Shown here: positions 1 to 7,617 of the stretch, piece after piece
How positions within the stretch are numbered: the stretch's first letter is position 1
Layout of the letters: each line of letters begins with the position of its first letter
Assembly (NCBI GenBank): GCA_041583135.1
Contig: JBFHGJ010000162.1
Coordinates: forward strand, 1-9,877
Direction: 5' to 3'
Origin: JABSOG01 sp041583135
Lineage (GTDB): Bacteria > Pseudomonadota > Gammaproteobacteria > Enterobacterales > Alteromonadaceae
DNA length: 9,877 nucleotides
Made by a program: the position numbers and the translations under genes
The notes under the pieces: generated by a model
Databases searched by the model: none
Told to the model about the DNA's origin: nothing
Seen by the model: only the letters and a program-made list of their open reading frames with translations

Positions 1-1
1 A

Positions 2-1711
2 TTGTTGGTGATGGGCGCTGTTGATGGTTTTATCACCCATGATGTGTTTGATGAAGAAGCCTGCTTTGCCGGTCACTTGCCGCTTAAACTGCTTGAGTGC
101 AAAGTGCCGGTCATTGCGGTAAGTCCGGGCAATGCCACGGGATTAGGCTGGCTGCTTGCCAGCGTGTGTGATTTTATGGTGTTAAGCGATGATGGCCAAT
201 ACGGCGGCTTTGATGCCAGCTCGCCTTGGGCTTTTGCCGAGTGTTCAAAAGCACTGTTTGAGCTGCGCTTTGGCGCCAATACTGCCAACACTTTGTTGAT
301 GCCAAACCAAGCGGTTAGTGGACGTGCGCTGTTGAGTTTAGGGCAAACCATGCCGGTGGTGGCAAAAGCAGAGGTTGAGGCCACTGCGCTTGCGCTGGCC
401 TATAACCTCGCTGACATGCAGCCGCAATCGGTGCGCTTGCTAAAACGTCATCTGGTTAAGCCGATAGGTGACGCCTTAAGGCGCCTGCTCAATAGTTTAA
501 CCCCGGCAACCGGGCAAATGCTTAGCGTCTCGCAAACTGCCTATGAACCGCTAGTTACGCAAAACCCTTGGCAGCGCTTTATCGATAATGCCGCAGCAAC
601 GCCTGTGTCTATGCAGCCTAAGCAGGTTGCGACCAACTGCGAGGTGCTTGAGCTGCTGGAATACCCAAATGGCGTTGTATTGGCAAAACTGAGCGACACG
701 CAAAGCAAAAACCTCTTTACCGAGCAATATGTTAAGGGCCTTACCTTGGCGTATGAACATGTTAAACAAAGCCCGCAGGCCAAGGTGCTGATCTTAACCG
801 GTTATGACCACTACTTTGCCTGTGGCGGCTCAAAAGAGGGGCTGTTGACCATTCAAAAAGGCGACGCCAAATACTCAGATTCACCGTTATATGAATATCC
901 ACTTTTGTGCGATATTCCAGTGATCGCGGCCATGCAAGGCCATGCCATCGGCGCCGGTTGGTCGATGGGCATGTATTGCGATATTGAGCTGATGAGTGAG
1001 CAAAGCGTTTATACCACCCGCTTTATGCGTTATGGCTTTACCCCCGGCTTTGGTTCGACCTTGATATTCCCGCACAAACTTGGCCAAGACTTAGCCCGTG
1101 AGCTGCTCTTTAGCGCCAAAGAACTCAAAGGGGCGGAGCTTAAAGCCAGAGGCGTACAAGCTCAGATTTTAAGCCGAGATAAGGTCGTCGATTTTGCGCT
1201 TAATCTTGCTTGCCAATTGGCTGAGCAACCAAAACAGACCTTAGTGGACACCAAGCAGCAGGCTATTTTTGCTCTAAAACAACGGCTTAGAGATACCGTT
1301 AGCGCCGAGCTTGCGATGCATGATGCCACCTTTATCGGCAACAGTGACGCTTTGAGCATTATCGAGCAAGATTTTCAGCAAGGCATTGAAGCGGCGCCTG
1401 AAGCTGACGAGCCGCAACAAGCCGCTGCGGCGCAAGTTGCTGGCGAGTTCCCACTGCCTGCTGATGAGAGCGCCAAACTAGAAGCCGTGATCCAAAGGCT
1501 CAAAGAGACCTTGGCCGATGAATTGTTTGTAGAAATCGACGAGCTGGATATCGATGTGCAGTTTGTCGATTTAGGTCTTGATTCCATCACCGGCGTGACT
1601 TGGATGCAAAAGATCAATCGTGATTTTGCCCTGTCGCTTACCCCAACCAAAGTTTACAACTATCCAACGGTAAGAGAGTTTGCCGGTTATGTGATCTCAG
1701 AGCTTGGCCAG
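2..1711 (+). other. Beta-branching segment of the megasynthase: crotonase (partial) - ECH2-like - ACP1
   Basis: Two crotonase-fold domains precede a carrier domain. The first (residues 1-170) lacks its N-terminal half because of the window edge; it keeps a GNATGLGW turn and CDFMVLS, but where active crotonases have a catalytic acid after this it reads DASSPWAFAEC, so its activity is uncertain. The second (210-455) resembles PksI/MupK-type ECH2 decarboxylases: GYDHYFACGGSKEGLL (267-282), MQGHAIGAG (311-319), FMRYGFTPGFGS (331-342) and a C-terminal MHDATF (His440). ACP1 has GLDSITGVTW with Trp534 six residues after Ser528, the signature of ACPs served by HMG-synthase cassettes. This ACP probably belongs to a module whose KS lies upstream of the window. 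Confidence 0.85.
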
Positions 1712-4700
1712 CAAGCGCCAATGGCAGCCGCCAGTGAGCAGCAGGCTCAGGTAGCCTGTGCGCAGGCGACATTAAAAGAGCCAGTGGCCCAAAGCCAACA
1801 ACGACTGCCAAGCCAGCCGCTTAAAATGCAGTTGGTTGACGTTGAACATTCCATTGTCGCGCCGGGCGTGGTTACCACCGCGCCGAAGGCTCAAACCGAG
1901 CCTGAGCCAGTCAAAGCGGCGGCAAAAGTGCAAACAGAACCAGAGCCTATCGTTCCGCAGGCAAAAGTGCCGCAAAGTGATAACCGGATAGCTGTGATTG
2001 GTATGGCTGGACAATTCCCCGGTGCCGATAACCTTGCGCAGTTTTGGCAAAATCTGGTTGACGGGGTAGACAGTGTTGGCGAGATCTCATCGAGCCGGTG
2101 GGACAACAGCCAATACTTTGATCCAAAACCTATGGTTGATGGCAAAACCTACAGCAAATGGATGGGCGCCCTGAATGATATCGACAGTTTCGATGGGGCG
2201 TTTTTCAAGCTGCCAAATGCAGAAGTGGCGGCGATGGACCCCCAGCAGCGCCTATTTTTACAAAACTGCTGGCATTGTATTGAGGATGCGGGCATCAGCC
2301 CCAAAGCCATGTCTGGCAGTCGCTGCGGCGTGTTTGTCGGCTGTGGCACCAGTGATTTCGTGCCACAGGGCCAACAGGCCGGTCTTGGCGGCGCCACCTC
2401 GACGCTGGTTGGGCGCATCTCCTACATGCTCAATTTGCAAGGGCCGGGCATGGCGATTGAAACCGCTTGCTCATCCTCTTTGGTGGCCATTAACAGCGCG
2501 TGTGACGCGCTAGTGTTAGACAACTGCGATAGCGCATTGGCAGGCGGCGTGTTTGTGATGACAGGCCCTGCAATGCAGCTAGTGACTTCACAAGCAGGCA
2601 TGTTGTCTCACTCAGGTCGCTGTTATGCCTTTGACCAAAAAGCCGATGGTTTTGTGCTCTCAGAAGGGGTTGGCGTAGTGCTGCTTAAACGCTTGGCCGA
2701 TGCCGAGCGCGACGGCGACCCCATTCATGGGGTGATTGTTGGCTGGGGCGTGAACCAAGACGGTAAAAGTAACGGCATTACCGCGCCAAACCCACAGGCG
2801 CAGCAGCGCTTGGTCAAATCGGTGCTGGATAAATTTGCCATCAATCCTGAACATATTCAGTTGGTTGAGACCCACGGCACCGGCACCGCTTTGGGTGACC
2901 CTATTGAAATTGAAGGACTAACCAGTGCCTACAACAGCTTGACCAAAGCGCGTCATTACTGCGCTTTGGGGGCGGTTAAAGCCAATATTGGTCATTCATT
3001 GATGGCCGCTGGGGTGGCGAGTGTGCTTAAGGTGCTGTTGTGTTTGAAGCACAAAACCTTGCCGCCGGTGGCGCACTTTACCAATCCAAACAAACACTTA
3101 GAGCTGGAGAACTCGCCGTTTTACATCAATACCGAGTGTCAGGATTGGCCGGTGAACAATGGTCATAAGCGTATGGCTGCGGCAAGCGCTATGGGGCTTT
3201 CAGGCACCAATGCCCATATCGTGATTGAGGAGTATGTGGCTGCGCAAAGTGCGAGCAATGAAGACGAGAAGCAGTTGGTGGTATTGAGCGCCAAGTCGCC
3301 GCAAGCGCTGCGCGCTTATGCTGCTAAGCTCAAAGGATTTGTTGGTAATCATCAAGCTGAACTTAACCTTGCAGATCTAGCCTATACGCTGCAAGTGGGC
3401 CGTGAGGGTTATAACTGCCGCTTGGTCGTCGTGGCTGACAGCCTCGCCAGCCTTGAGCAGAAGCTCGAACAATATGTGGAAGCTGCCGACACGCCTGATA
3501 GCTGGCCAAGTGTGGCAACATTGGCGGATATCTACTTTGGCACAACCGAGCAGGGCAAAGAAAAGCTGAGCTTGCTCAGTAGTGACGATGACCTTACTGA
3601 ACTCATCCAAAGCTGGGTTGCCAAGGGCAAGTATGGCCAGTTGGCAGGTCTTTGGTTGGCAGGCTTTAAGCTTGATTGGCAGTTGCTGCACAGCAATACG
3701 CCCAAACGCATAAGCGCGCCGGGCTATCCGTTTATGGATAGCAAAACTGCGGCTAAAACCAAATCGACATTGCCTGTGGCCGATGTAACTGAGCACAACC
3801 ACACAGCGACAGAGCAGTATTTGGCGCAATTGGTGGCGCCTATGGTGAGTAAAAAAGCTGCTGAGTTAGACCTCAATGAGCGCTTTTTTGAGCTTGGCGT
3901 CAGCTCGGTAGATATCGTCAATTTGGTTGAACAGCTTGAGCAGCGCTTTGACACTAAGCTTTCGTCTACTTTGCTGTTTGAGCACTCTAGCATCGCAGCC
4001 CTTGGCGAGTATCTCGACAACACCTTTGGCGAGCAGGTTGCATCTTTTGCGCCGCCACAAGCACAACCAGCCGACAAAGGCGATGATTTGTCTTATGTAC
4101 AAAAGCTGTTTGTTAATTTGAACCGCCAGTATCCCCGCAGCCATGTGCACACCATTTTGCTCAAGTTTAACAACCTGTTACCGCAAGATTGGACTATGCA
4201 GTTGGCAGAGCGTTTATTGTCGGCCTCAGCCTTAGTGCGCAGCATTTATGACCATAATGATAAGCGTATCGAGGTTACCGGTATCGGCGCGAAAAGCATT
4301 ATTCGTGAACATGACTTTAGCCAGCTTAAGGGCGAGCAGAAAGAAAAGGCGCTGATTGTGCTCAACATGGACGCTTTTGACCTGGCCAAAGAGTTGCCGG
4401 TGAGACTCAATGTGATCAAATGGGCTGATCATCAGAGCATTTTGGCGCTAAGTATTCATCATGTTGCCTATGATGCCTATTCACTGTCTAAACTGTTGCA
4501 GTCGTTGGTCACAGGTCATATGAACCTTGATGATTACCACCGCTTTAACCTCATTGAGCAGCAATATCTGGCATCACCTGCGGCCCAAGAGGCAAAGCAG
4601 TATTGGCAAGATACCCTTAGCCATAGCAATATTGGTTTTGACTGCAATAGCCAGTATCTGCGCCGAGCCAATGGCGCCAAAAGTGGCAAAAACAGCGAGT

Positions 4701-5461
4701 ATGAGCGCTTTGCCAGCGACTATGAGCCTTTGTTGGTGCGTGAGGTGTCCTTTAGCTTTAGCGGCGAGATTGCGCTAAGCGCCAAAGCCTATTGTAAAAC
4801 CCACGGCATTAGCGAGCCTGCGCTACTGCAATATGTTTACATGAGCAGTTTGATGGCTTTGGGGGATATGTCCGATTTGGTGATGGGGACTTTGCTCTCT
4901 TATCCAAGGACCAGCGAGACTGACAATATCTTAGGGCCTTTGCTCAATGTCAGTTTTTCACGGCTGCAACAGCGCTCAGCAAGTCACAATGAGCGGCTGG
5001 AGGCGTTTGACAAACAGCTTAAACAGCAATTTGGTTACCATTTATATCCGATGCAAAAGGTGCTTGAAGCACAACTGGCGCAATGGCAATTAACGCCCAA
5101 AGGCTTGAGTATTTACTTGCCGGTAATGTTTAACTACTTAGGTGATAACATCAGCCAAATGCTCAGCAATGAGCAGCAAGTTGTTGAACTTGACGGCATG
5201 AAGGCAGAGTTTTACAGCCCGGCTTTCTTAAAAGAGATCTGCGGCGCGCAAGTTTACTTGTTTGCCAGTATGAATGAGCAAGGCATCGCCGGTAAGCTTT
5301 GGATCAACGACGCCAAATACAACCAACGGCTAGAACAAACCCTCATCGATAAAATGGAAGGTTTACTCAACAAGCTGGTTGAGGTGCCAAAGCTACAAGT
5401 GACTATCAACAAGGGCAACGGTAAGGCTCGGCCGACCGTGCAGCAAAAGAGGGAATTATGA
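2..5461 (+). CDS. Trans-AT polyketide synthase/NRPS hybrid, C-terminal part: (ECH)-ECH-ACP-KS-ACP-C (5' truncated)
   Basis: This is a multidomain assembly-line enzyme that extends and modifies a carrier-bound acyl chain in the cytoplasm. The frame is open to the window edge and begins inside a crotonase fold, so the true start lies upstream. Domains by residue of the visible 1819: partial crotonase 1-170; PksI-like ECH 210-455; ACP1 490-570 (phosphopantetheine Ser528); Pro/Glu-rich linker 575-660; ketosynthase 661-1078 (Cys823, His958, His998); post-KS linker 1085-1245 ending APGYPF; ACP2 1268-1340 (Ser1302); condensation-like domain 1360-1800 with HHVAYDAYS. There is no acyltransferase, ketoreductase, dehydratase or thioesterase. 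Absence of AT after the KS plus the LPTYPF-like linker ending indicates a trans-AT system. The stop overlaps the next start as ATGA. Class is confident; the product is unknown. Confidence 0.95.
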   Translation: MLVMGAVDGFITHDVFDEEACFAGHLPLKLLECKVPVIAVSPGNATGLGWLLASVCDFMVLSDDGQYGGFDASSPWAFAECSKALFELRFGANTANTLLMPNQAVSGRALLSLGQTMPVVAKAEVEATALALAYNLADMQPQSVRLLKRHLVKPIGDALRRLLNSLTPATGQMLSVSQTAYEPLVTQNPWQRFIDNAAATPVSMQPKQVATNCEVLELLEYPNGVVLAKLSDTQSKNLFTEQYVKGLTLAYEHVKQSPQAKVLILTGYDHYFACGGSKEGLLTIQKGDAKYSDSPLYEYPLLCDIPVIAAMQGHAIGAGWSMGMYCDIELMSEQSVYTTRFMRYGFTPGFGSTLIFPHKLGQDLARELLFSAKELKGAELKARGVQAQILSRDKVVDFALNLACQLAEQPKQTLVDTKQQAIFALKQRLRDTVSAELAMHDATFIGNSDALSIIEQDFQQGIEAAPEADEPQQAAAAQVAGEFPLPADESAKLEAVIQRLKETLADELFVEIDELDIDVQFVDLGLDSITGVTWMQKINRDFALSLTPTKVYNYPTVREFAGYVISELGQQAPMAAASEQQAQVACAQATLKEPVAQSQQRLPSQPLKMQLVDVEHSIVAPGVVTTAPKAQTEPEPVKAAAKVQTEPEPIVPQAKVPQSDNRIAVIGMAGQFPGADNLAQFWQNLVDGVDSVGEISSSRWDNSQYFDPKPMVDGKTYSKWMGALNDIDSFDGAFFKLPNAEVAAMDPQQRLFLQNCWHCIEDAGISPKAMSGSRCGVFVGCGTSDFVPQGQQAGLGGATSTLVGRISYMLNLQGPGMAIETACSSSLVAINSACDALVLDNCDSALAGGVFVMTGPAMQLVTSQAGMLSHSGRCYAFDQKADGFVLSEGVGVVLLKRLADAERDGDPIHGVIVGWGVNQDGKSNGITAPNPQAQQRLVKSVLDKFAINPEHIQLVETHGTGTALGDPIEIEGLTSAYNSLTKARHYCALGAVKANIGHSLMAAGVASVLKVLLCLKHKTLPPVAHFTNPNKHLELENSPFYINTECQDWPVNNGHKRMAAASAMGLSGTNAHIVIEEYVAAQSASNEDEKQLVVLSAKSPQALRAYAAKLKGFVGNHQAELNLADLAYTLQVGREGYNCRLVVVADSLASLEQKLEQYVEAADTPDSWPSVATLADIYFGTTEQGKEKLSLLSSDDDLTELIQSWVAKGKYGQLAGLWLAGFKLDWQLLHSNTPKRISAPGYPFMDSKTAAKTKSTLPVADVTEHNHTATEQYLAQLVAPMVSKKAAELDLNERFFELGVSSVDIVNLVEQLEQRFDTKLSSTLLFEHSSIAALGEYLDNTFGEQVASFAPPQAQPADKGDDLSYVQKLFVNLNRQYPRSHVHTILLKFNNLLPQDWTMQLAERLLSASALVRSIYDHNDKRIEVTGIGAKSIIREHDFSQLKGEQKEKALIVLNMDAFDLAKELPVRLNVIKWADHQSILALSIHHVAYDAYSLSKLLQSLVTGHMNLDDYHRFNLIEQQYLASPAAQEAKQYWQDTLSHSNIGFDCNSQYLRRANGAKSGKNSEYERFASDYEPLLVREVSFSFSGEIALSAKAYCKTHGISEPALLQYVYMSSLMALGDMSDLVMGTLLSYPRTSETDNILGPLLNVSFSRLQQRSASHNERLEAFDKQLKQQFGYHLYPMQKVLEAQLAQWQLTPKGLSIYLPVMFNYLGDNISQMLSNEQQVVELDGMKAEFYSPAFLKEICGAQVYLFASMNEQGIAGKLWINDAKYNQRLEQTLIDKMEGLLNKLVEVPKLQVTINKGNGKARPTVQQKREL
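1886..1963 (+). repeat. In-frame duplicated linker unit (QTEPEP)
   Basis: Residues 629-641 and 642-654 of the megasynthase are two tandem 13-residue units sharing QTEPEP (KAQTEPEPVKAAA, then KVQTEPEPIVPQA). They form part of a flexible Pro/Glu/Ala-rich linker joining ACP1 to the ketosynthase. The DNA copies differ at several silent positions (caaaccgagcctgagcc versus caaacagaaccagagcc), so the duplication is not recent. It probably has only a spacer role. Confidence 0.75.
1982..3235 (+). other. Ketosynthase domain of the megasynthase
   Basis: A complete decarboxylating-condensation ketosynthase. Visible motifs are IAVIGMAGQFPGA at the start, KTYSKWMGALNDIDSFD, MDPQQRLFL, the nucleophile motif ETACSSSL (Cys823), ETHGTGTALGDPIE (His958) and NIGHSL (His998). 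The full Cys-His-His set argues for an elongating KS rather than a non-elongating KS0. No AT follows; residues 1085-1245 are the alpha/beta linker typical of trans-AT ketosynthases. The substrate cannot be deduced by eye; a trans-AT KS phylogeny would predict the group at the alpha/beta carbons of the incoming chain. Confidence 0.93.
3803..4021 (+). other. Second acyl carrier domain (ACP2), non-branching
   Basis: Residues 1268-1340 have the carrier fold pattern FFELGVSSVDIVNLVEQLEQRF. The phosphopantetheine Ser is Ser1302. The Asp that normally precedes it (DSL/DSI) is a Ser here, giving SSV. Position +6 is Leu rather than Trp, so this ACP does not carry the beta-branching mark seen in ACP1. 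It would hold the product of the preceding KS before the condensation-like domain. Confidence 0.85.
4079..5401 (+). other. C-terminal condensation-like domain
   Basis: Residues 1360-1800 match the length and order of NRPS condensation domains: DLAKELPVRLNVIKW, then LALSIHHVAYDAYS with the catalytic-type HHxxxD (His1486, His1487, Asp1491), and later VMGTLLSYPRTS...ILGPLLNVSFSRL and LPVMFNYLG. The usual HHxxxDG ends in Ala rather than Gly. The protein stops shortly afterwards with no adenylation, carrier or thioesterase domain, and no adenylation gene follows in the window. The domain therefore either releases the chain onto a free amine or alcohol, or works with a separately encoded module. 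Class is confident; the role is inferred. Confidence 0.82.
5448..5461 (+). promoter_or_regulatory. RBS and ATGA stop/start overlap
   Basis: AGAGGGA (5448-5454) lies just before the ATG at 5458. The TGA stop of the megasynthase (5459-5461) shares bases with that ATG, giving ATGA. This predicts coupled translation of the ATPase-like gene with the synthase and fixes its start. Confidence 0.75.
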
Positions 5462-7617
5462 TTTACCATGTGGCACTGGTTGCCGCCGCTTATGTCGGCA
5501 ACAAAATTTATCGCGCCTATAAGGAGCAACTGCATCAGCCGGTCGCATCGCCTGAGCCTGATTCTTATGAGGTGCCACCGCTAGATGACGAAGCGCCAAA
5601 TGAAGAACAACAGCTCGATGAAGCCCTTGATTTACAAAGCAATGTGGTGCTTAAAAGTGAGCTGCAAACTCAGCAGGTTGAACAGGAGCTTGAGAGCCTG
5701 AAACAGCAAGAGCAAGCCTTTACTCATTATGCCAAAACCAGCTTTGCCAGCGCCGCACTTATGGCCGGTAAGAGCCTTGTTCCCGGTGTTGGTGTGGTTG
5801 GGTTTGCCACTTATGTTTACAGCGTATTGCCTTATATGCGCGAGGTGGAAAAATCCATTCGCAAAGACAAAAAGCTCAATGTCGATACGCTGTTTTTAGG
5901 GGCCGATATGCTGACCCTGGGTATTGGCCAGTTTGCTACCGCAGGGGCCAGTTTATGGCTGTCGTACTCAGGTAAGCTATCGGTATTAAGGGCCAAAGAT
6001 GACTCGCAAAAGATGATCAGCGGCATTTTTGCCGATCTGCCCACTGAGGTCTGGCTGCTTGATGGCAATATTGAGCGCAAGGTCAAGCTTGAACAGATTA
6101 AACCCGGCGATGTGGTGGTGGTTCATGCCGGGGAGATGATCCCCATCGACGGCATCATCAAAATGGGCTTGGTCAGCATTGACCAACATGCCCTGACCGG
6201 TGAAGCGCAACCGGCGGAAAAAGGTGAAGGCGAGGCGGTGTTTGCCAATACCATGGTGCTGACCGGTCATGCCCAAATCTTGGTTGAAAAATCTGGCGAA
6301 ATGACCACTTCGGCCAAGATTGGCGAAGTGCTGTTAAACGCCACAGAGCACAAATCGCAAACCCAGTTAAAAGGTGAGTTGTGGGCAGAAAAAGCCACCA
6401 CGCCTATCACACTTGCCAGTCTCGCCGCATGGCCTTTACTTGGCGCGCGCTCAGCGGTGGTCATATCAAACAGTCATATCGGTAGACGAATTAGAATGTT
6501 GGCGCCGATGGCGACCTTGAGCCAGCTGACGCTGGCCGCTCATGAGGGCATTTTGGTCAAAGACGGCCGGGTGCTGGAAAACCTCCATCAGGTCGATACG
6601 CTGGTATTTGATAAAACCGGCACTTTAACCACAGGCGAGCCATTGGTGGCCAAGGTTTATGCCGTGCCGGGGCGTGATGAACATCAGATTATCCAGCTTG
6701 CGGCAACCGCTGAGCAAAAGCAATCTCACCCCATCGCTACAGCCATTATGGCGGCGGCAAAATCACTTGATATTGAACCGCTGGCACTTGAAGGTGCCGA
6801 TTATAAAATCGGTTTTGGCTTGCGGGTGCAAATTGGTGGCAAGACCATCAAGGTGGGCAGTAAGCGCTATTTGAGTAATGAGAAAATTGCCCTCGGCGCT
6901 TATTTGTCAAAACAGGCCAAGGCTGCCGAGACCCTAGGAAACACCATGATTTATGTGGCGATTGATGATAAAGCCGCCGGTGCCATTGAGCTGGTGCCGC
7001 AGATCCGCCCCGAGGTGCCAGAAGTGTTGCAAGCGCTCAAAGAGATGGGCATTAAAAATATGGTGATAGTCTCTGGCGACCAAGAAGAAGCCACCGCCAG
7101 ATTGGCCCATGACCTTGGCATGAGTGGCTATTTCGCCCAAGTGTTACCAGAGAACAAAGCCGATATTGTGGCGCTGTTGCAAGAGCAGGGGCATAACGTA
7201 TGCTTTGTTGGCGATGGCATCAACGATACCATTGCCATGAAACAGGCCAATGCGTCTATTAGCTTAAGCGGCGCTACAGGTATTGCCACCGATATTGCCG
7301 AAGTGGTGCTGATGGATGGCACTTTGAACCATCTACCGCAAACCTTTGAATTGTCGAAAAAGCTCGATGACAACTTACGCCATATTCTCACCATGGCCAT
7401 TGCGCCGGGGGTGATCAATGTGGTGGGATCACCGTTTAAAAAATACAGCATCTTTACCTCACTGGCGGTGAACTTTGTGTCGGTTGGTATTGCCATGTTC
7501 CGCATCAAAGCGCCACTGGGCAAAATTGAGCAGCAAGAAAGAGCCAAATTGAAAGAACAGCAAAAAATCGCAAAAAGAGAGACCTATGAGTTACAACACA
7601 CTGAACGTCAGCTTTAA
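5458..7617 (+). CDS. P-type ATPase-like membrane protein lacking metal-binding motifs
   Basis: A 719-residue protein with the catalytic core of a P1B-type (heavy-metal) ATPase. Order: hydrophobic N-terminus (1-20), acidic and coiled-coil-like stretch (28-88), membrane segments about 94-127 and 142-170, actuator domain about 185-290 with LTGEA (246-250), a membrane segment about 312-338, phosphorylation motif DKTGTLT (Asp385), nucleotide-site His-Pro in QSHPI (424-425), GDGIND (585-590), two C-terminal membrane segments (about 641-682) and a charged tail. ATP hydrolysis and autophosphorylation look intact. The CPC-type metal motif, expected at 341-343, reads IGR within IGRRIRMLAP; there is no N-terminal metal-binding CxxC, and the only Cys is Cys582. 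A heavy-metal exporter is therefore unlikely. It may move the product or another substrate, or act as a non-transporting ATPase. It overlaps both neighbouring genes. Confidence 0.88.
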   Translation: MIYHVALVAAAYVGNKIYRAYKEQLHQPVASPEPDSYEVPPLDDEAPNEEQQLDEALDLQSNVVLKSELQTQQVEQELESLKQQEQAFTHYAKTSFASAALMAGKSLVPGVGVVGFATYVYSVLPYMREVEKSIRKDKKLNVDTLFLGADMLTLGIGQFATAGASLWLSYSGKLSVLRAKDDSQKMISGIFADLPTEVWLLDGNIERKVKLEQIKPGDVVVVHAGEMIPIDGIIKMGLVSIDQHALTGEAQPAEKGEGEAVFANTMVLTGHAQILVEKSGEMTTSAKIGEVLLNATEHKSQTQLKGELWAEKATTPITLASLAAWPLLGARSAVVISNSHIGRRIRMLAPMATLSQLTLAAHEGILVKDGRVLENLHQVDTLVFDKTGTLTTGEPLVAKVYAVPGRDEHQIIQLAATAEQKQSHPIATAIMAAAKSLDIEPLALEGADYKIGFGLRVQIGGKTIKVGSKRYLSNEKIALGAYLSKQAKAAETLGNTMIYVAIDDKAAGAIELVPQIRPEVPEVLQALKEMGIKNMVIVSGDQEEATARLAHDLGMSGYFAQVLPENKADIVALLQEQGHNVCFVGDGINDTIAMKQANASISLSGATGIATDIAEVVLMDGTLNHLPQTFELSKKLDDNLRHILTMAIAPGVINVVGSPFKKYSIFTSLAVNFVSVGIAMFRIKAPLGKIEQQERAKLKEQQKIAKRETYELQHTERQL
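7576..7588 (+). promoter_or_regulatory. RBS and start inside the ATPase gene 3' end
   Basis: AGAGAGA at 7576-7582 precedes the ATG at 7586, which lies 32 bases inside the end of the ATPase-like gene in another frame. Homology to PksH-type proteins begins within a few residues of this ATG, so the overlap looks genuine and suggests translational coupling. Confidence 0.65.

Noticed and set aside
2..4. TTG at base 2 as a true start codon of the megasynthase
   Set aside because: The frame is open to the edge and the protein begins in the middle of a crotonase domain, so this is a truncation.
2175..2513. 112-codon open frame on the plus strand in another frame
   Set aside because: It lies within the conserved ketosynthase core and has no sensible protein features, so it is an out-of-frame shadow.
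3377..3829. 150-codon open frame on the minus strand
   Set aside because: It is antisense to the KS-ACP linker, which has clear coding sense on the plus strand; its protein has no recognisable motif or RBS context.
7128..7547. 139-codon open frame on the minus strand
   Set aside because: It is antisense to the conserved GDGIND and C-terminal membrane region of the ATPase; an antisense shadow of a real gene.
5458..7617. Ordinary copper/zinc/cadmium-exporting ATPase
   Set aside because: The core resembles P1B ATPases, but no CPC/SPC-type motif or CxxC domain is present and only one Cys exists in the protein.
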